Positions 1-8,362 of a DNA stretch of 23,488 nucleotides are shown piece by piece. Every line of letters begins with the position of its first letter. Position 1 is the first letter of the stretch. This DNA comes from a virus. The position numbers and the translations under genes were made by a program. The notes under the pieces are model-generated. The model saw only the letters and a program-made list of their open reading frames with translations. It searched no databases and was not told where the DNA came from. The stretch is from IMG/VR virus record IMGVR_UViG_3300049810_000655, positions 1-23,488 of that record; one strand, written 5' to 3'.

Positions 1-1139
1 CAGAAGGAACATATACTCTTGCATCTACTGGTGCAATGGTTATGGATTCTAACGCAACACTGAAAATTGGTTCAAGTGGTGCAATGAACCTTGATGGTGA
101 AACGATTGATTTGAATACTAACGGAAGAACTGCCATAGAGATTACCGCAATAGTTCCAGCAGTAACTCCTCAACCTGCCGCAGTTGGTATTGCTCCTGCT
201 ATGTCTTATGTTGACAGTGGTGATTTGGATACTGGTATCAAACCGTGGAGTGTTGAAGTGGATGAACTTGACACTGATGGATTTGCAACTACTGCCGAAG
301 CACCTAAAGAAGCAGAAGTGATAGAACCAAAACCTTTTGTCCCATTGAAGGATGATGATGAGTTTCATGCAAATGATGATGAACCATTAAGTATAGATGA
401 GGTTCGTGCAGCAGTAACTTCTGGACAAATTACTCCTACATCATTCTCTGACTATTCATTCAACGCACTAGAAGGAACATACACTCTTACTAATGCAACT
501 CGTTCTGTAACTGCACAACCTAGAATACCAGATACAGATGGTGGTGACCACGGTGAGGTTGAAGACAATCCATATATCTCTGCACCAGAGGCAGGGAATA
601 CTTCTGTGTCACCTAACCCAACAGACCCAACCAACTATGATGATGCTGGTGATATGATTGGTGGTGTAAACTATAGATTGAAACTTTCGAAACACTTTAC
701 TTTGGGACAACTCTCTGCAAGTTCTATTGTTGCGAAAACAAGAATTGCAAAGGGTGGGAATAAAGGTCTTACGCAACAAGAGATTATTGATAATCTTTCA
801 GTCCTTGCAAACAATGCTCTTGACTTAATTAGAGATGAATACCCTACTATGATTGTTACGAATGCATATAGAGGTAAACAAACTGGTTCACAACATAACA
901 TTGGTCAAGCTGCGGATATGCAATTCCCTGGCGTATCTAAGAACAGTTATATTGATATTGCATCTTGGATTCGTGAGAATGTTCCTCATGACCAATTGAT
1001 TCTAGAATACAAAAACACTGGTTCTGGTCTACCTTGGATTCATCTATCATTAACCGATACGACAAATAGAGGAATGATATTCACAATGTGGAACCATACT
1101 CGTTACAAGGAGATTGGTAACTTCTACCAATTAGCATAA
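1..1139 (+). CDS. 5: gp5-like baseplate hub/central spike protein, C-terminal part, with M15-type peptidase domain (5' partial)
   Basis: The reading frame is open to the left edge (first full codon at 3), so the ATG at 36 is internal and the N-terminus is missing. Residue numbers here count from that Met. The first 40 residues are short alternating strands of the kind seen in the gp5 needle (LKIGSSGAMNLDGETIDLN). An acidic linker rich in Pro, Thr and Asp follows (about 80-215). From about 220 to the end the protein looks like a zinc D,D-carboxypeptidase/endopeptidase of the M15 family: SxHxxGxAxD appears as SQHNIGQAADM (H287, D294), with a third ligand candidate H336 in WIHLS, and YRG just before the first motif. 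T4 gp5 carries a lysozyme domain instead. The role would be local peptidoglycan cleavage as the tail tube passes. Identity as gp5 rests on the needle-like strands and the PAAR, gp25 and gp6 genes that follow. The peptidase call is firmer than the gp5 call. Confidence 0.8.
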   Translation, partial: EGTYTLASTGAMVMDSNATLKIGSSGAMNLDGETIDLNTNGRTAIEITAIVPAVTPQPAAVGIAPAMSYVDSGDLDTGIKPWSVEVDELDTDGFATTAEAPKEAEVIEPKPFVPLKDDDEFHANDDEPLSIDEVRAAVTSGQITPTSFSDYSFNALEGTYTLTNATRSVTAQPRIPDTDGGDHGEVEDNPYISAPEAGNTSVSPNPTDPTNYDDAGDMIGGVNYRLKLSKHFTLGQLSASSIVAKTRIAKGGNKGLTQQEIIDNLSVLANNALDLIRDEYPTMIVTNAYRGKQTGSQHNIGQAADMQFPGVSKNSYIDIASWIRENVPHDQLILEYKNTGSGLPWIHLSLTDTTNRGMIFTMWNHTRYKEIGNFYQLA

Positions 1140-1441
1140 TGCCAGCAGTTTCTAGAGAGGGAGATGCTTTAACAACAGGACATGAATGTGTTGATGAGAC
1201 AACCATTGACACTTCGAATACTGATGGAACAGTTAAGGCAAACGGAATAAATATAATTGTGGTGGGTGCAGAAACAGTTGCCCATCCATTTCCACCAACC
1301 CCTTCTTGTGCTGACCACACAGCCGCATTGAATGCTGGTTCATCAACTGTATCTATTAATGGAATCGCAGTTGGTAGAGTTGGTGACAGTGCAGATGGTG
1401 GTGCGATGACAGGTGGTAGTGGTAATGTATCAGTTGGATAA
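1139..1441 (+). CDS. PAAR-motif spike tip protein (gp5.4-like)
   Basis: This 100-residue protein fits the PAAR family, which caps the central spike of phage tails and type VI secretion needles with a sharp metal-bound cone. Visible hallmarks are an N-terminal MPAVSREGD strand, His and Cys in TGHEC, a second cluster VAHPFPPTPSCADH offering His and Cys metal ligands, and the C-terminal glycine-rich strands INGIAVGRVGDSADGG and GGSGNVSVG. The start codon overlaps the stop of the spike gene (TAATG), and there is no close Shine-Dalgarno sequence, so translation is probably coupled to the upstream gene. T4 has the small PAAR protein gp5.4 in the same role. The adjacency to gp5 supports binding at the tip of its needle. 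Confidence 0.9.
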   Translation: MPAVSREGDALTTGHECVDETTIDTSNTDGTVKANGINIIVVGAETVAHPFPPTPSCADHTAALNAGSSTVSINGIAVGRVGDSADGGAMTGGSGNVSVG

Positions 1442-1457
1442 ATGGAGAGAATAAAAA

Positions 1458-1895
1458 ATGTATGAGTATAGATGTAAAATATTAAGAGTGGTCGATGGTG
1501 ATACTGTTGACATTGATATTGATTTGGGTTTTGGTATTTGGATGCATAGAGAAAGAGTTCGAATGATGGGGATTGATACTCCAGAATCTAGAACCAGAGA
1601 TTTAGTAGAGAAGGCCTTCGGACTAGCAAGTAAACAGTTTGTTAAGGATAATCTTCCTATAGGTTCTATGCATGTTCTTAAAACAGAAATTGATAAAAAG
1701 GGTGAAGACGCAAAGGGAAAGTTTGGAAGAGTTCTTGGTGACTTCATTATTGATGGGAAAAGATTAACTGATATGTTGGTAGAATCTGGACATGCAGTTG
1801 CATACTTTGGTGGTTCTAAAGAAGAGATTCATTTGAAACATCTCGCAAATCGTGAGAAGTTAATTCGTGAAGGAAAGGTTCAACTTCCCGAATAA
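1458..1895 (+). CDS. Thermonuclease (SNase-fold) family protein
   Basis: The 145-residue product is a compact staphylococcal-nuclease-like domain with no signal peptide. Catalytic positions are all present and fall almost on staphylococcal numbering: DGDT (D13, D15), R35, D40 and E43 in GIDTPES, and R91 in GKFGRVLGD (Arg87 of the reference enzyme). Such enzymes are calcium-dependent phosphodiesterases that cut DNA and RNA. The ATG at 1458 has a GGAGAGA Shine-Dalgarno at about 1444-1449. The gene sits between the PAAR gene and the late promoter in front of gp25, so it is probably co-transcribed with the spike genes. Possible roles are degradation of host nucleic acid in the infected cell or, less certainly, a nuclease carried with the tail. 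The sequence does not decide between them. Confidence 0.93.
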   Translation: MYEYRCKILRVVDGDTVDIDIDLGFGIWMHRERVRMMGIDTPESRTRDLVEKAFGLASKQFVKDNLPIGSMHVLKTEIDKKGEDAKGKFGRVLGDFIIDGKRLTDMLVESGHAVAYFGGSKEEIHLKHLANREKLIREGKVQLPE

Positions 1896-1898
1896 CCT

Positions 1899-1906
1899 TA
1901 TAAATA
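1899..1906 (+). promoter_or_regulatory. T4-type late promoter before gp25
   Basis: An exact TATAAATA box, the -10 element read by the T4 late sigma gp55, lies in the 28-base gap before gp25. It is followed by GAGGAG at 1911-1916 and the ATG at 1924. The expected start of transcription would fall next to the ribosome binding site, giving a very short leader. Confidence 0.7.
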
Positions 1907-1923
1907 GAATGAGGAGAATATAG

Positions 1924-2367
1924 ATGGCAGTAAATCCAACAGCATTTAGTGACGCAACTGGAACAAATGAATCCAGTAGAAGCACACGCATATACAGGGA
2001 TGTGAGTTTAACATTCACAAAACACCCTGTTACTGGAGATATTGCTAAGCTGTCTGATGCAGATGCTATTAAAAGAAGTGTAAGAAATCTAATCAATACT
2101 AATCACTATGAAAGACCTTTTCATCCAGAGATTGGTTCTGATATCAGAGAAGCACTTTTTGAACCAGTATCTCCTATGGTAGCAAATCTACTTGCACGAC
2201 ATGTGGAGGATTGTATTACAAACTTTGAACCAAGAGTTGATTTGGCAAATGTTATATGTCTAGGAGATATTGACAGAAATGCATATGAAGTGGTCATCGA
2301 ATTTTATATTGTTAATGCACCACCAGAATTACAATCACTTAATTTGTTTTTAGAGAGACTAAGATAA
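1924..2367 (+). CDS. 25: Baseplate wedge subunit gp25
   Basis: The 147-residue protein matches the GPW/gp25 family, which forms the core of the baseplate wedge and starts sheath assembly in T4-like phages and type VI secretion systems. Visible family features are the early strand SLTFTKHPVTGDI, the helix DADAIKRSVRNLI, the NHYERPFHPEIGSDIREALFEP segment, and the signature EPR (E102-P103-R104, in NFEPRVDL), followed by the C-terminal strand VVIEFYIVNAP. Length is close to T4 gp25 (132). A strong GAGGAG precedes the ATG. The gene is directly followed, after one base, by gp6, its known partner in the wedge core. Confidence 0.95.
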   Translation: MAVNPTAFSDATGTNESSRSTRIYRDVSLTFTKHPVTGDIAKLSDADAIKRSVRNLINTNHYERPFHPEIGSDIREALFEPVSPMVANLLARHVEDCITNFEPRVDLANVICLGDIDRNAYEVVIEFYIVNAPPELQSLNLFLERLR

Positions 2368-2368
2368 G

Positions 2369-4222
2369 ATGGCAAACAAACTACAAGTTACTGAGTTGGA
2401 CTTTGATGATATTAAGAACAACTTAAAAACATACCTAAAAAACCAAAACGAATTTACAGACTATAACTTTGAAGGTTCTGGTTTGTCAACTATTATTGAT
2501 TTGCTGGCGTATAACACACACTACCTAGCAATGAATGCAAACATGGCAGTGAACGAATCATTCCTAGATACTGCAACCCTACGGTCATCTGTTGTCTCTC
2601 ATGCAAAGACTCTAGGATATACTCCTCGTTCTGTTAGAGCCCCAGTTGCATATTTGGACGTTGTGATTAATAATTCAAACCTTACTTCTCTTACTATGAA
2701 TAAGGGAACAAAGTTCACTACGCAAATGGATGGGACTGCGTATAGTTTCATTACCAATGAAGATTTTAGTCAAACCCCGATTAATGGAATCTTGCGATTT
2801 AGTAATGTTCCAGTTTATGAAGGTTCATTAGTTTACGCAAAATATACTGTTGATGCAACACAACCAGAGAAGAGATATCTTATAACAAACAATCGTGCAG
2901 ATACTTCAACACTAAAGGTTTCTGTTCAAGCATCATCAACTAATAACTCAACAGAGGTTTATACTCTTGCGACTGATATTACAGAGGTAACTGCAAATTC
3001 TAATAGTTACTTCTTGCAAGAAGTAGAGGATGGAAGATTTGAGGTTTACTTTGGTGATGGTGTAATAGGTAAGTCACCAACTAACGGAAACATTATTTGT
3101 TTAGAATATATTGTGACAAATAGTGACAAGGCAAATGGTGCAAAGAGTTTTAGTGCCACTACTATTGGTGGACAAACAGATTATGATATCGCAACACTAA
3201 TTGAAGCAAAAGGTGGTGCAGATGCGGAAACTATTCAATCTATAAAATATAATGCACCTCTAGATTTCGCATCACAGGGTAGAGCAGTAACTACTGAAGA
3301 TTATAAACTTGTTCTTCCAAAGGTATACCCAGATGTTCGTGCAGTTCAAGTTTGGGGTGGTGAGGATAATGACCCACCTGTATACGGACAGGTATTTCTT
3401 TCAGTTAAAACAAACTCTGGTATCAATCTAACTGTTGCTCAGAAAAATACTATTGCAAAGGCAATGGATAAATTTAATGTTGCATCAGTTCGTCCAAGCA
3501 TTATTGACCCAGATATAACTAAACTTATACTTGGGGTTTCTTTTAAATATAATAGTAATGCAACAACAAAATCTTCTGGTGATTTAGAAGCAATTGTCAG
3601 AAATTCAATTACTAATTATAACACTCAAGATTTGGATAAGTTCGATGTCGTATTCAGATATTCTAAATTATCAAGATTAGTTGATAGTTCAGATAGTTCT
3701 ATTCTCTCAAGCATAACTAATGTTAGAATGAGAAATAGTATTATTCCTATTCTTAATACACCTTCTGAGTATGTAATTAATTTTAATAATAACATTCATT
3801 ATCCTTTAGAAAATGCATCAACAGTAACAGATGCTACACTTGGAGTTGAGGTTGTGACCTCAACAGGATTTACTGTCGCCGGTGATACTAAGACGATGTA
3901 TCTTGAAGACGATGGAACAGGAACTCTTAGAAGATATTATATCACTGGTGGAACAACAAAAAACTTTGTTGATAATTCCGCTGGAACCGTGGACTATGCA
4001 AACGGAAAAGTTGTTATAACCTCATTGAATGTTACAGGTTCATCTAATTCTGATGGAACTATATCAATAACTGTAAAACCAGAATCTAATGATGTGGTAT
4101 CTGTGCGTAACCAACTTTTAGAAATTGATTTGTCCAACCTAATTATAACAGGAAGCAATGATACAATTAAGGCTGGTGGTTCATCTGCCGGAACTAACTA
4201 CGCAACATCATCGTCTTATTAA
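2369..4222 (+). CDS. 6: Baseplate wedge subunit gp6 (baseplate J-like)
   Basis: The product has 617 residues (T4 gp6 has 660). The N-terminus has the arrangement typical of gp6/baseplate J proteins: LDFDDIKNNLKTYLK, then SGLSTIIDLLAYNTHYLAMNANM and NESFLDTATLRSSVVSHAKTLGYTP. A beta-rich middle containing YFGDGVIGKSP and the helical AVTTEDYKLVLPKVYPDVRAVQVWGGED follow. gp6 dimers form the inner ring that ties the wedges together and clamps gp7. One base separates it from gp25, and AGAGAG at 2350-2355 can serve as the ribosome binding site. The C-terminal 150 residues are Ser/Thr/Asn-rich and less recognisable. Confidence 0.93.
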   Translation: MANKLQVTELDFDDIKNNLKTYLKNQNEFTDYNFEGSGLSTIIDLLAYNTHYLAMNANMAVNESFLDTATLRSSVVSHAKTLGYTPRSVRAPVAYLDVVINNSNLTSLTMNKGTKFTTQMDGTAYSFITNEDFSQTPINGILRFSNVPVYEGSLVYAKYTVDATQPEKRYLITNNRADTSTLKVSVQASSTNNSTEVYTLATDITEVTANSNSYFLQEVEDGRFEVYFGDGVIGKSPTNGNIICLEYIVTNSDKANGAKSFSATTIGGQTDYDIATLIEAKGGADAETIQSIKYNAPLDFASQGRAVTTEDYKLVLPKVYPDVRAVQVWGGEDNDPPVYGQVFLSVKTNSGINLTVAQKNTIAKAMDKFNVASVRPSIIDPDITKLILGVSFKYNSNATTKSSGDLEAIVRNSITNYNTQDLDKFDVVFRYSKLSRLVDSSDSSILSSITNVRMRNSIIPILNTPSEYVINFNNNIHYPLENASTVTDATLGVEVVTSTGFTVAGDTKTMYLEDDGTGTLRRYYITGGTTKNFVDNSAGTVDYANGKVVITSLNVTGSSNSDGTISITVKPESNDVVSVRNQLLEIDLSNLIITGSNDTIKAGGSSAGTNYATSSSY

Positions 4223-4233
4223 GGTAATATTAA

Positions 4234-7200
4234 ATGGCAGACACTTTAAAGAACAAAGTCTCCCCACACATTGAGAGTCAATTACCAGACTTTGTTCGTG
4301 AAGAACATCCACTATTCTCTTTATTTCTCAAGTATTACTATGAGTTTCTTGAGGCAGGCGAACTAAGCCTTTCTGGAAGTAACAACTATGTAGTTGAGGA
4401 AACTCTATCTAAAAACTATATTCTAGAAGAGACTGGCGAGAACATTGTTCTAGAAGATTCTGTTGGTAAGTTTGTTGCTGGTGAAACTATTATTGGATTA
4501 ACTTCTGGTTTTACTGCAACTGTATTGGTTGATGACTTTGATAGCAATAATCGACTATTCATTACCTCTCAACAAAAATTTATAACTGGTGAACAGGTCA
4601 GAGGACAAACCTCTGGTGGTGTTGCAACAGTTCTATCCTACCGTCCAAACCCTGTTCAGAACATTCAACAACTTTTAGAATTTGCTGATGTTGATAATAC
4701 TGTTTATGATTTTCTAGATACGTTCAAAGAATCTTTTATGGAATCTTTGCCGAATACTCTTGCAGAGGGTCTTGAGAAAAGAAAACTTCTTAAAAACATT
4801 AAAGACTTGTATACCGCAAAAGGAACAAGGGACGGACATAAACTATTCTTCAGAATTCTTTTTAATGAAGAACCAGTAATTGCATATCCAAGAGATAACA
4901 TTTTCCGTCCATCTGATGGTCAATGGTCTACTGATAAAATTATTCGTGTTGTTGAAAATGGAACTTCAAACTTTTCAAACAGTATTGGAGAAAGACTAAC
5001 TGGTGGAACCTCTGGTGCGACTGCCCTTATTGGAACAGTAATTAAATTCAGAGAAGGTGCGACACTTCTTGCAGAGATTAATCTGGATGCAAACTCAGTT
5101 AATGGAACCTTTATATCTGGAGAAACCGTAACTACCACTGACTCCCAACGTGACTTAGAAATTTCTGCACAAGTTAAAAGTATTGTAACTGGTGCTGTAG
5201 TAACAACTGGTGGTGCATATTATAATATTGCCGACCCAGTATATATTACTGGTGGTAATGGAAACGGTCAGGCCACTGCCCGTGTTGATGGTGCTGGAAC
5301 TGGTTCTATTGATGAGATTATGATTGAGAATGGTGGTTCTGGTTATACTGTAAATGAAGAACTAGTATTTAATACCATTAATACTGAGGGTAGAGGAGTT
5401 CGTGCGAAAGTCGCTGTTGTTGGGGGTTCTGTTAATTTAGAAACCTTTACTTCGCCAGACCACTTCATTACTGAAGATGGTGATTTTGTTATTACCCAAG
5501 ATAGAAATTTTATAAAACAAGAAGAGACCGTTGGAGAACATGACCACCTTGTATTAGAAAATGGTGACACAATCATATTAGAAGAAGCAACCTTTACTGA
5601 TTTAGGAGTTTCCTCTGAGATTGGTGAGATTACTAAAATTAAGATGATTGATAAAGGTAATGGTTTCATTAAACTTCCAACTGTTACTACTCCAAATAAT
5701 ACAAGTGGTTCGGGGGCAACATTATATTCTGTATCTAATATTACTCCTATGGTCGGTAATGTTCAAGGTGTTGTTATTACAAACTTTGGATTGGACTATT
5801 CTGTTGAACCAACCTTTACACTAAACCGTTGTATCCTAGTAAAAAATGTTTCTGGAACATTTGCGGCAGGGGATTCACTTATAAGTCATGATGGTGTCGT
5901 AGTAAACTTTGATGTAGACACTCACATTCTTCAACTTAAAACTTCAGTAACATTCAGTAGAGATGATTTAATTGAAACAATCACTGGAGCATCTGCAACA
6001 GTGTATCAATCAGATTTCGCAACCGCAACTTCTTCTGTAGGAACTGTTGGTGAGACAGTAGGAAATTATATCTCAGACAGAGGTAAGATTTCTGAAGAGG
6101 CGATGAAGATACAAGACTCCTACTATTACCAAGATTATTCTTATGTTGTTCGTATTGGTGAGTCTATCAATAGATGGCGTGATTCTATTCGTAGGTCTGT
6201 TCACCCAGCTGGTTGGAACGTATTTGGTGAAGTATCATTTGCATCTCAAGTTTCTGCAACCATACAAGTTCCTGCTGCTGGAACGGTATCTGGTTTCGAT
6301 GACACAACATTCTCACCAGAACTTGCATCTACATTTACTAATCTATTCACTACAGTATTTGGTAGAAGAATAGGAACGGCAGATGACTCGACAAAAAGTG
6401 TTAATGCTAAAGTCGGTGTTCCACTTTCTTCTGACTTGAATGCTGGAGAAAGGGATGTCACAGTAACAAGTGAAGTAGATGTCCGTTTGGATATTGATAG
6501 AGGAAACACATCTTTTAATCTTGGGCCTACCCTAGAAAATTTTGTAAAGTATGCATTTACTGTGAGTCCAGTATATGATTCCAACCCCTCTGCCTTTGCA
6601 GTAGACCCTGGCGGTAGAATACCAACAATCAGTTCAAACTTATCTCGTGACCAATATAGTATTGCACAATGGGGTTATCTGAACATTAGAGATGTATCTC
6701 TTGCAGACGGTTCTATTCCATCTACAGCATTTAGAACTAAAATTAATGTAATGCCCCCTTCTGAGATTATAATTTCTCGTGGTGGTCGTTATAATACTTT
6801 TGACAATGACTTCATGAAATTCTCTGATGGTTTCAACAAGTTCGATGAAGCCGAATTTGGTATTGGTGACTTTGATAACACATCTGTTACCTTTGATTCA
6901 AACACTACTTTTGATAAGGCTGACTTGAAACCAGACACAGAAGGTTTACATGCAGAGTCATTTGATGAAAACAATATTCTACTTGATAACACCTCTCTTA
7001 CTTTTGATATTGCATCTGGTAATGAAGAGGATTGGATTCAAACGTGGGATACGGTCAACCTTACCTCAGGCACCTTTGATGGTGATGGAACAAGGTTTGA
7101 TGCAGCTCCAGATGGAACTGTAACTAAACCACTGTTTAGTGATACCGATTATGGTGTTACACTTGACAGTGTAAATATGGAAAATTGGGATAATTCAGAA

Positions 7201-7281
7201 TCTAATACAACAAGAGTTGGGTTCGGTATATTAGACCAAAATTTCGACAAAAATAATGTAACTTTTGATAGAGACACTTGA
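4234..7281 (+). CDS. Large baseplate structural protein, candidate gp7 equivalent
   Basis: The 1015-residue protein is in the position and nearly the size of T4 gp7 (1032), directly after gp6, but I see no sequence feature that proves homology. The N-terminus (SPHIESQLPDFVREEHPLF and SLFLKYYYEFLEAGELS) is a conserved-looking helical segment. Small beta modules of the form GE-x-x-x-G-x-TSG-x-xA start at residues 83, 119 and 252, with degenerate copies at 296 and 546. Two stretches (about 45-75 and 405-460) repeat an acidic ITEDGDFVITQ / LVLENGDTIILEE pattern. A segment around 625-660 (YYYQDYSYVVRIGESINRWRD) looks like a conserved core. The last 150 residues are a low-complexity tail full of FD pairs. 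The stop of gp6 (4220-4222) lies inside the AAGG ribosome binding site region. A late promoter lies just downstream, so this gene ends the gp25 transcription unit. Confidence 0.62.
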   Translation: MADTLKNKVSPHIESQLPDFVREEHPLFSLFLKYYYEFLEAGELSLSGSNNYVVEETLSKNYILEETGENIVLEDSVGKFVAGETIIGLTSGFTATVLVDDFDSNNRLFITSQQKFITGEQVRGQTSGGVATVLSYRPNPVQNIQQLLEFADVDNTVYDFLDTFKESFMESLPNTLAEGLEKRKLLKNIKDLYTAKGTRDGHKLFFRILFNEEPVIAYPRDNIFRPSDGQWSTDKIIRVVENGTSNFSNSIGERLTGGTSGATALIGTVIKFREGATLLAEINLDANSVNGTFISGETVTTTDSQRDLEISAQVKSIVTGAVVTTGGAYYNIADPVYITGGNGNGQATARVDGAGTGSIDEIMIENGGSGYTVNEELVFNTINTEGRGVRAKVAVVGGSVNLETFTSPDHFITEDGDFVITQDRNFIKQEETVGEHDHLVLENGDTIILEEATFTDLGVSSEIGEITKIKMIDKGNGFIKLPTVTTPNNTSGSGATLYSVSNITPMVGNVQGVVITNFGLDYSVEPTFTLNRCILVKNVSGTFAAGDSLISHDGVVVNFDVDTHILQLKTSVTFSRDDLIETITGASATVYQSDFATATSSVGTVGETVGNYISDRGKISEEAMKIQDSYYYQDYSYVVRIGESINRWRDSIRRSVHPAGWNVFGEVSFASQVSATIQVPAAGTVSGFDDTTFSPELASTFTNLFTTVFGRRIGTADDSTKSVNAKVGVPLSSDLNAGERDVTVTSEVDVRLDIDRGNTSFNLGPTLENFVKYAFTVSPVYDSNPSAFAVDPGGRIPTISSNLSRDQYSIAQWGYLNIRDVSLADGSIPSTAFRTKINVMPPSEIIISRGGRYNTFDNDFMKFSDGFNKFDEAEFGIGDFDNTSVTFDSNTTFDKADLKPDTEGLHAESFDENNILLDNTSLTFDIASGNEEDWIQTWDTVNLTSGTFDGDGTRFDAAPDGTVTKPLFSDTDYGVTLDSVNMENWDNSESNTTRVGFGILDQNFDKNNVTFDRDT

Positions 7282-7288
7282 TAGGTGT

Positions 7289-7296
7289 TATAAATA
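7289..7296 (+). promoter_or_regulatory. T4-type late promoter before the gp10-like gene
   Basis: An exact TATAAATA lies in the 52-base gap after the gp7 candidate. It is followed by an A/T-rich leader and AAGGAGA at 7320-7326, then ATG at 7334. Spacing to the gene is comfortable, and this is the best placed of the three late boxes in the window. Confidence 0.78.
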
Positions 7297-7333
7297 ACTA
7301 AGATAAGATAATAAACTCTAAGGAGAACCAAAA

Positions 7334-8350
7334 ATGGCATATCAATCAATCGGGCGTGGAAGCTCTGCGAATGACGGCACAGGCGATGACCTTCGCACCG
7401 GCGCAGGCAAAATTAACGCCAATTTCGTAGAAGTATACACCAAGCTTGGTGATGGTTCTACTCTAACTTCTGACGATGTTGTTCTAGTGGACGCAACTCA
7501 GACAATAACTAATAAAACAATTTCAGGCACACTAACTGGTGATGTTACTGGTAATCTTACTGGTAATGTAACTGGTGACGTAACTGGAGATGTAACTGGT
7601 GATGTTACTGGCAATCTTACTGGTAATGTAAGTGGAGATGTAACTGGTGCGGTCACTGGAGATGTAACAGGTGGTCTAACTGGTAATGTAACTGGTAATG
7701 TAACTGGTGATGTAACTGGTAACCTAATCGGTAATGTTTCAACAGCATCTGGTAATTTACAGATTACCCCAGCAACTAATATTGTTGAAGTTCGTGGTGA
7801 TGGCTCAGCAGTTGAAGGACAAATTGTTCTAAACTGTCATGCAAACTCACATGGACAAACAATTAAACCACAACCACACAGTGCGGCAGTAACAAATGTA
7901 TTAACACTTCCTGCTGGTGCTGACCAAGAATTGGTAGGAACTCTAGATTCTCAAACTCTAGAAAATAAATCATTAACTGCTCCAACAATTACTGGTGGCG
8001 GAACAGCAACATTTGCTACAGTTGATGCACAATTTATTGCAAGTGAATCTACTTTCACTGGTGATGGGTCTGCAACTATTGTTCTTTCTGCAAGTTCTGG
8101 ATTTAACCTAGTAGAGTCAAGTGCATCTGCTGAGGCAGCAACACTTGCCGAAGGAAGTGCAATTGGTCAAATGACTAGTATTATTCTAGTAACTGACGGT
8201 GGTGGTGATGTTACTATTACTCCAGCTCAATTTCTAAACGGTTCTACTATTACTCTTGCCGATGTTGGTGACATGGTTCAATTGATTTGGACAGGTTCCA
8301 ATGGATGGGCAATGGCAGGCAATGGTTACGGTTCACCAGTAATCGCATAA
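7334..8350 (+). CDS. Baseplate/short-fibre protein with gp9/gp10-type N-terminus and tetrapeptide repeat stalk
   Basis: The first 45 residues carry the pattern DGTGDDLRTGAGKINANF-x-E-x-Y-x-KLGDG, which matches my recollection of the N-terminus of T4 gp10 (DGTGDYLRKGGIKINENFDE...LGDGD) and, more loosely, gp9. In T4 this part attaches gp10 to the wedge. Residues 67-134 are 17 tandem four-residue units of the type (V/L)TG(D/N), a likely repetitive beta stalk. The segment VDATQTITNKTISG before it and the later DSQTLENKSLTAPTITGGG resemble trimeric fibre modules. The C-terminus (about 225-338) is beta-rich and ends in MVQLIWTGSNGWAMAGNG, resembling a small fibre head. The first 110 bases are visibly richer in GC than the rest. 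Calling it a gp10 equivalent is inference from the N-terminus; the rest does not resemble T4 gp10. Confidence 0.75.
   Translation: MAYQSIGRGSSANDGTGDDLRTGAGKINANFVEVYTKLGDGSTLTSDDVVLVDATQTITNKTISGTLTGDVTGNLTGNVTGDVTGDVTGDVTGNLTGNVSGDVTGAVTGDVTGGLTGNVTGNVTGDVTGNLIGNVSTASGNLQITPATNIVEVRGDGSAVEGQIVLNCHANSHGQTIKPQPHSAAVTNVLTLPAGADQELVGTLDSQTLENKSLTAPTITGGGTATFATVDAQFIASESTFTGDGSATIVLSASSGFNLVESSASAEAATLAEGSAIGQMTSIILVTDGGGDVTITPAQFLNGSTITLADVGDMVQLIWTGSNGWAMAGNGYGSPVIA
7532..7735 (+). repeat. 17 tandem 12-bp coding repeats, (V/L)TG(D/N)
   Basis: Units vary around GTAACTGGTGAT / CTTACTGGTAAT and keep the reading frame. Synonymous changes (GTA/GTT, GAT/GAC) are scattered among copies, so the array is old enough to have drifted, or has been shuffled by unequal exchange. 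The last unit is degenerate (LIGN). Confidence 0.95.
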
Positions 8351-8362
8351 GGATAATTAAAA

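Noticed and set aside
6143-6373. 76-codon plus-strand frame within the gp7 candidate
   Set aside because: It is out of phase inside a long, well-supported gene and has no ribosome binding site.
7274-7290. ACAC...GTGT mini hairpin after the gp7 candidate as a terminator
   Set aside because: A four-base stem with no following T-run is too weak, and it abuts the late promoter box.
7532-7735. Possible CRISPR array from regular short repeats
   Set aside because: Units are 12 bp with no spacers, stay in frame, and encode a continuous protein repeat.
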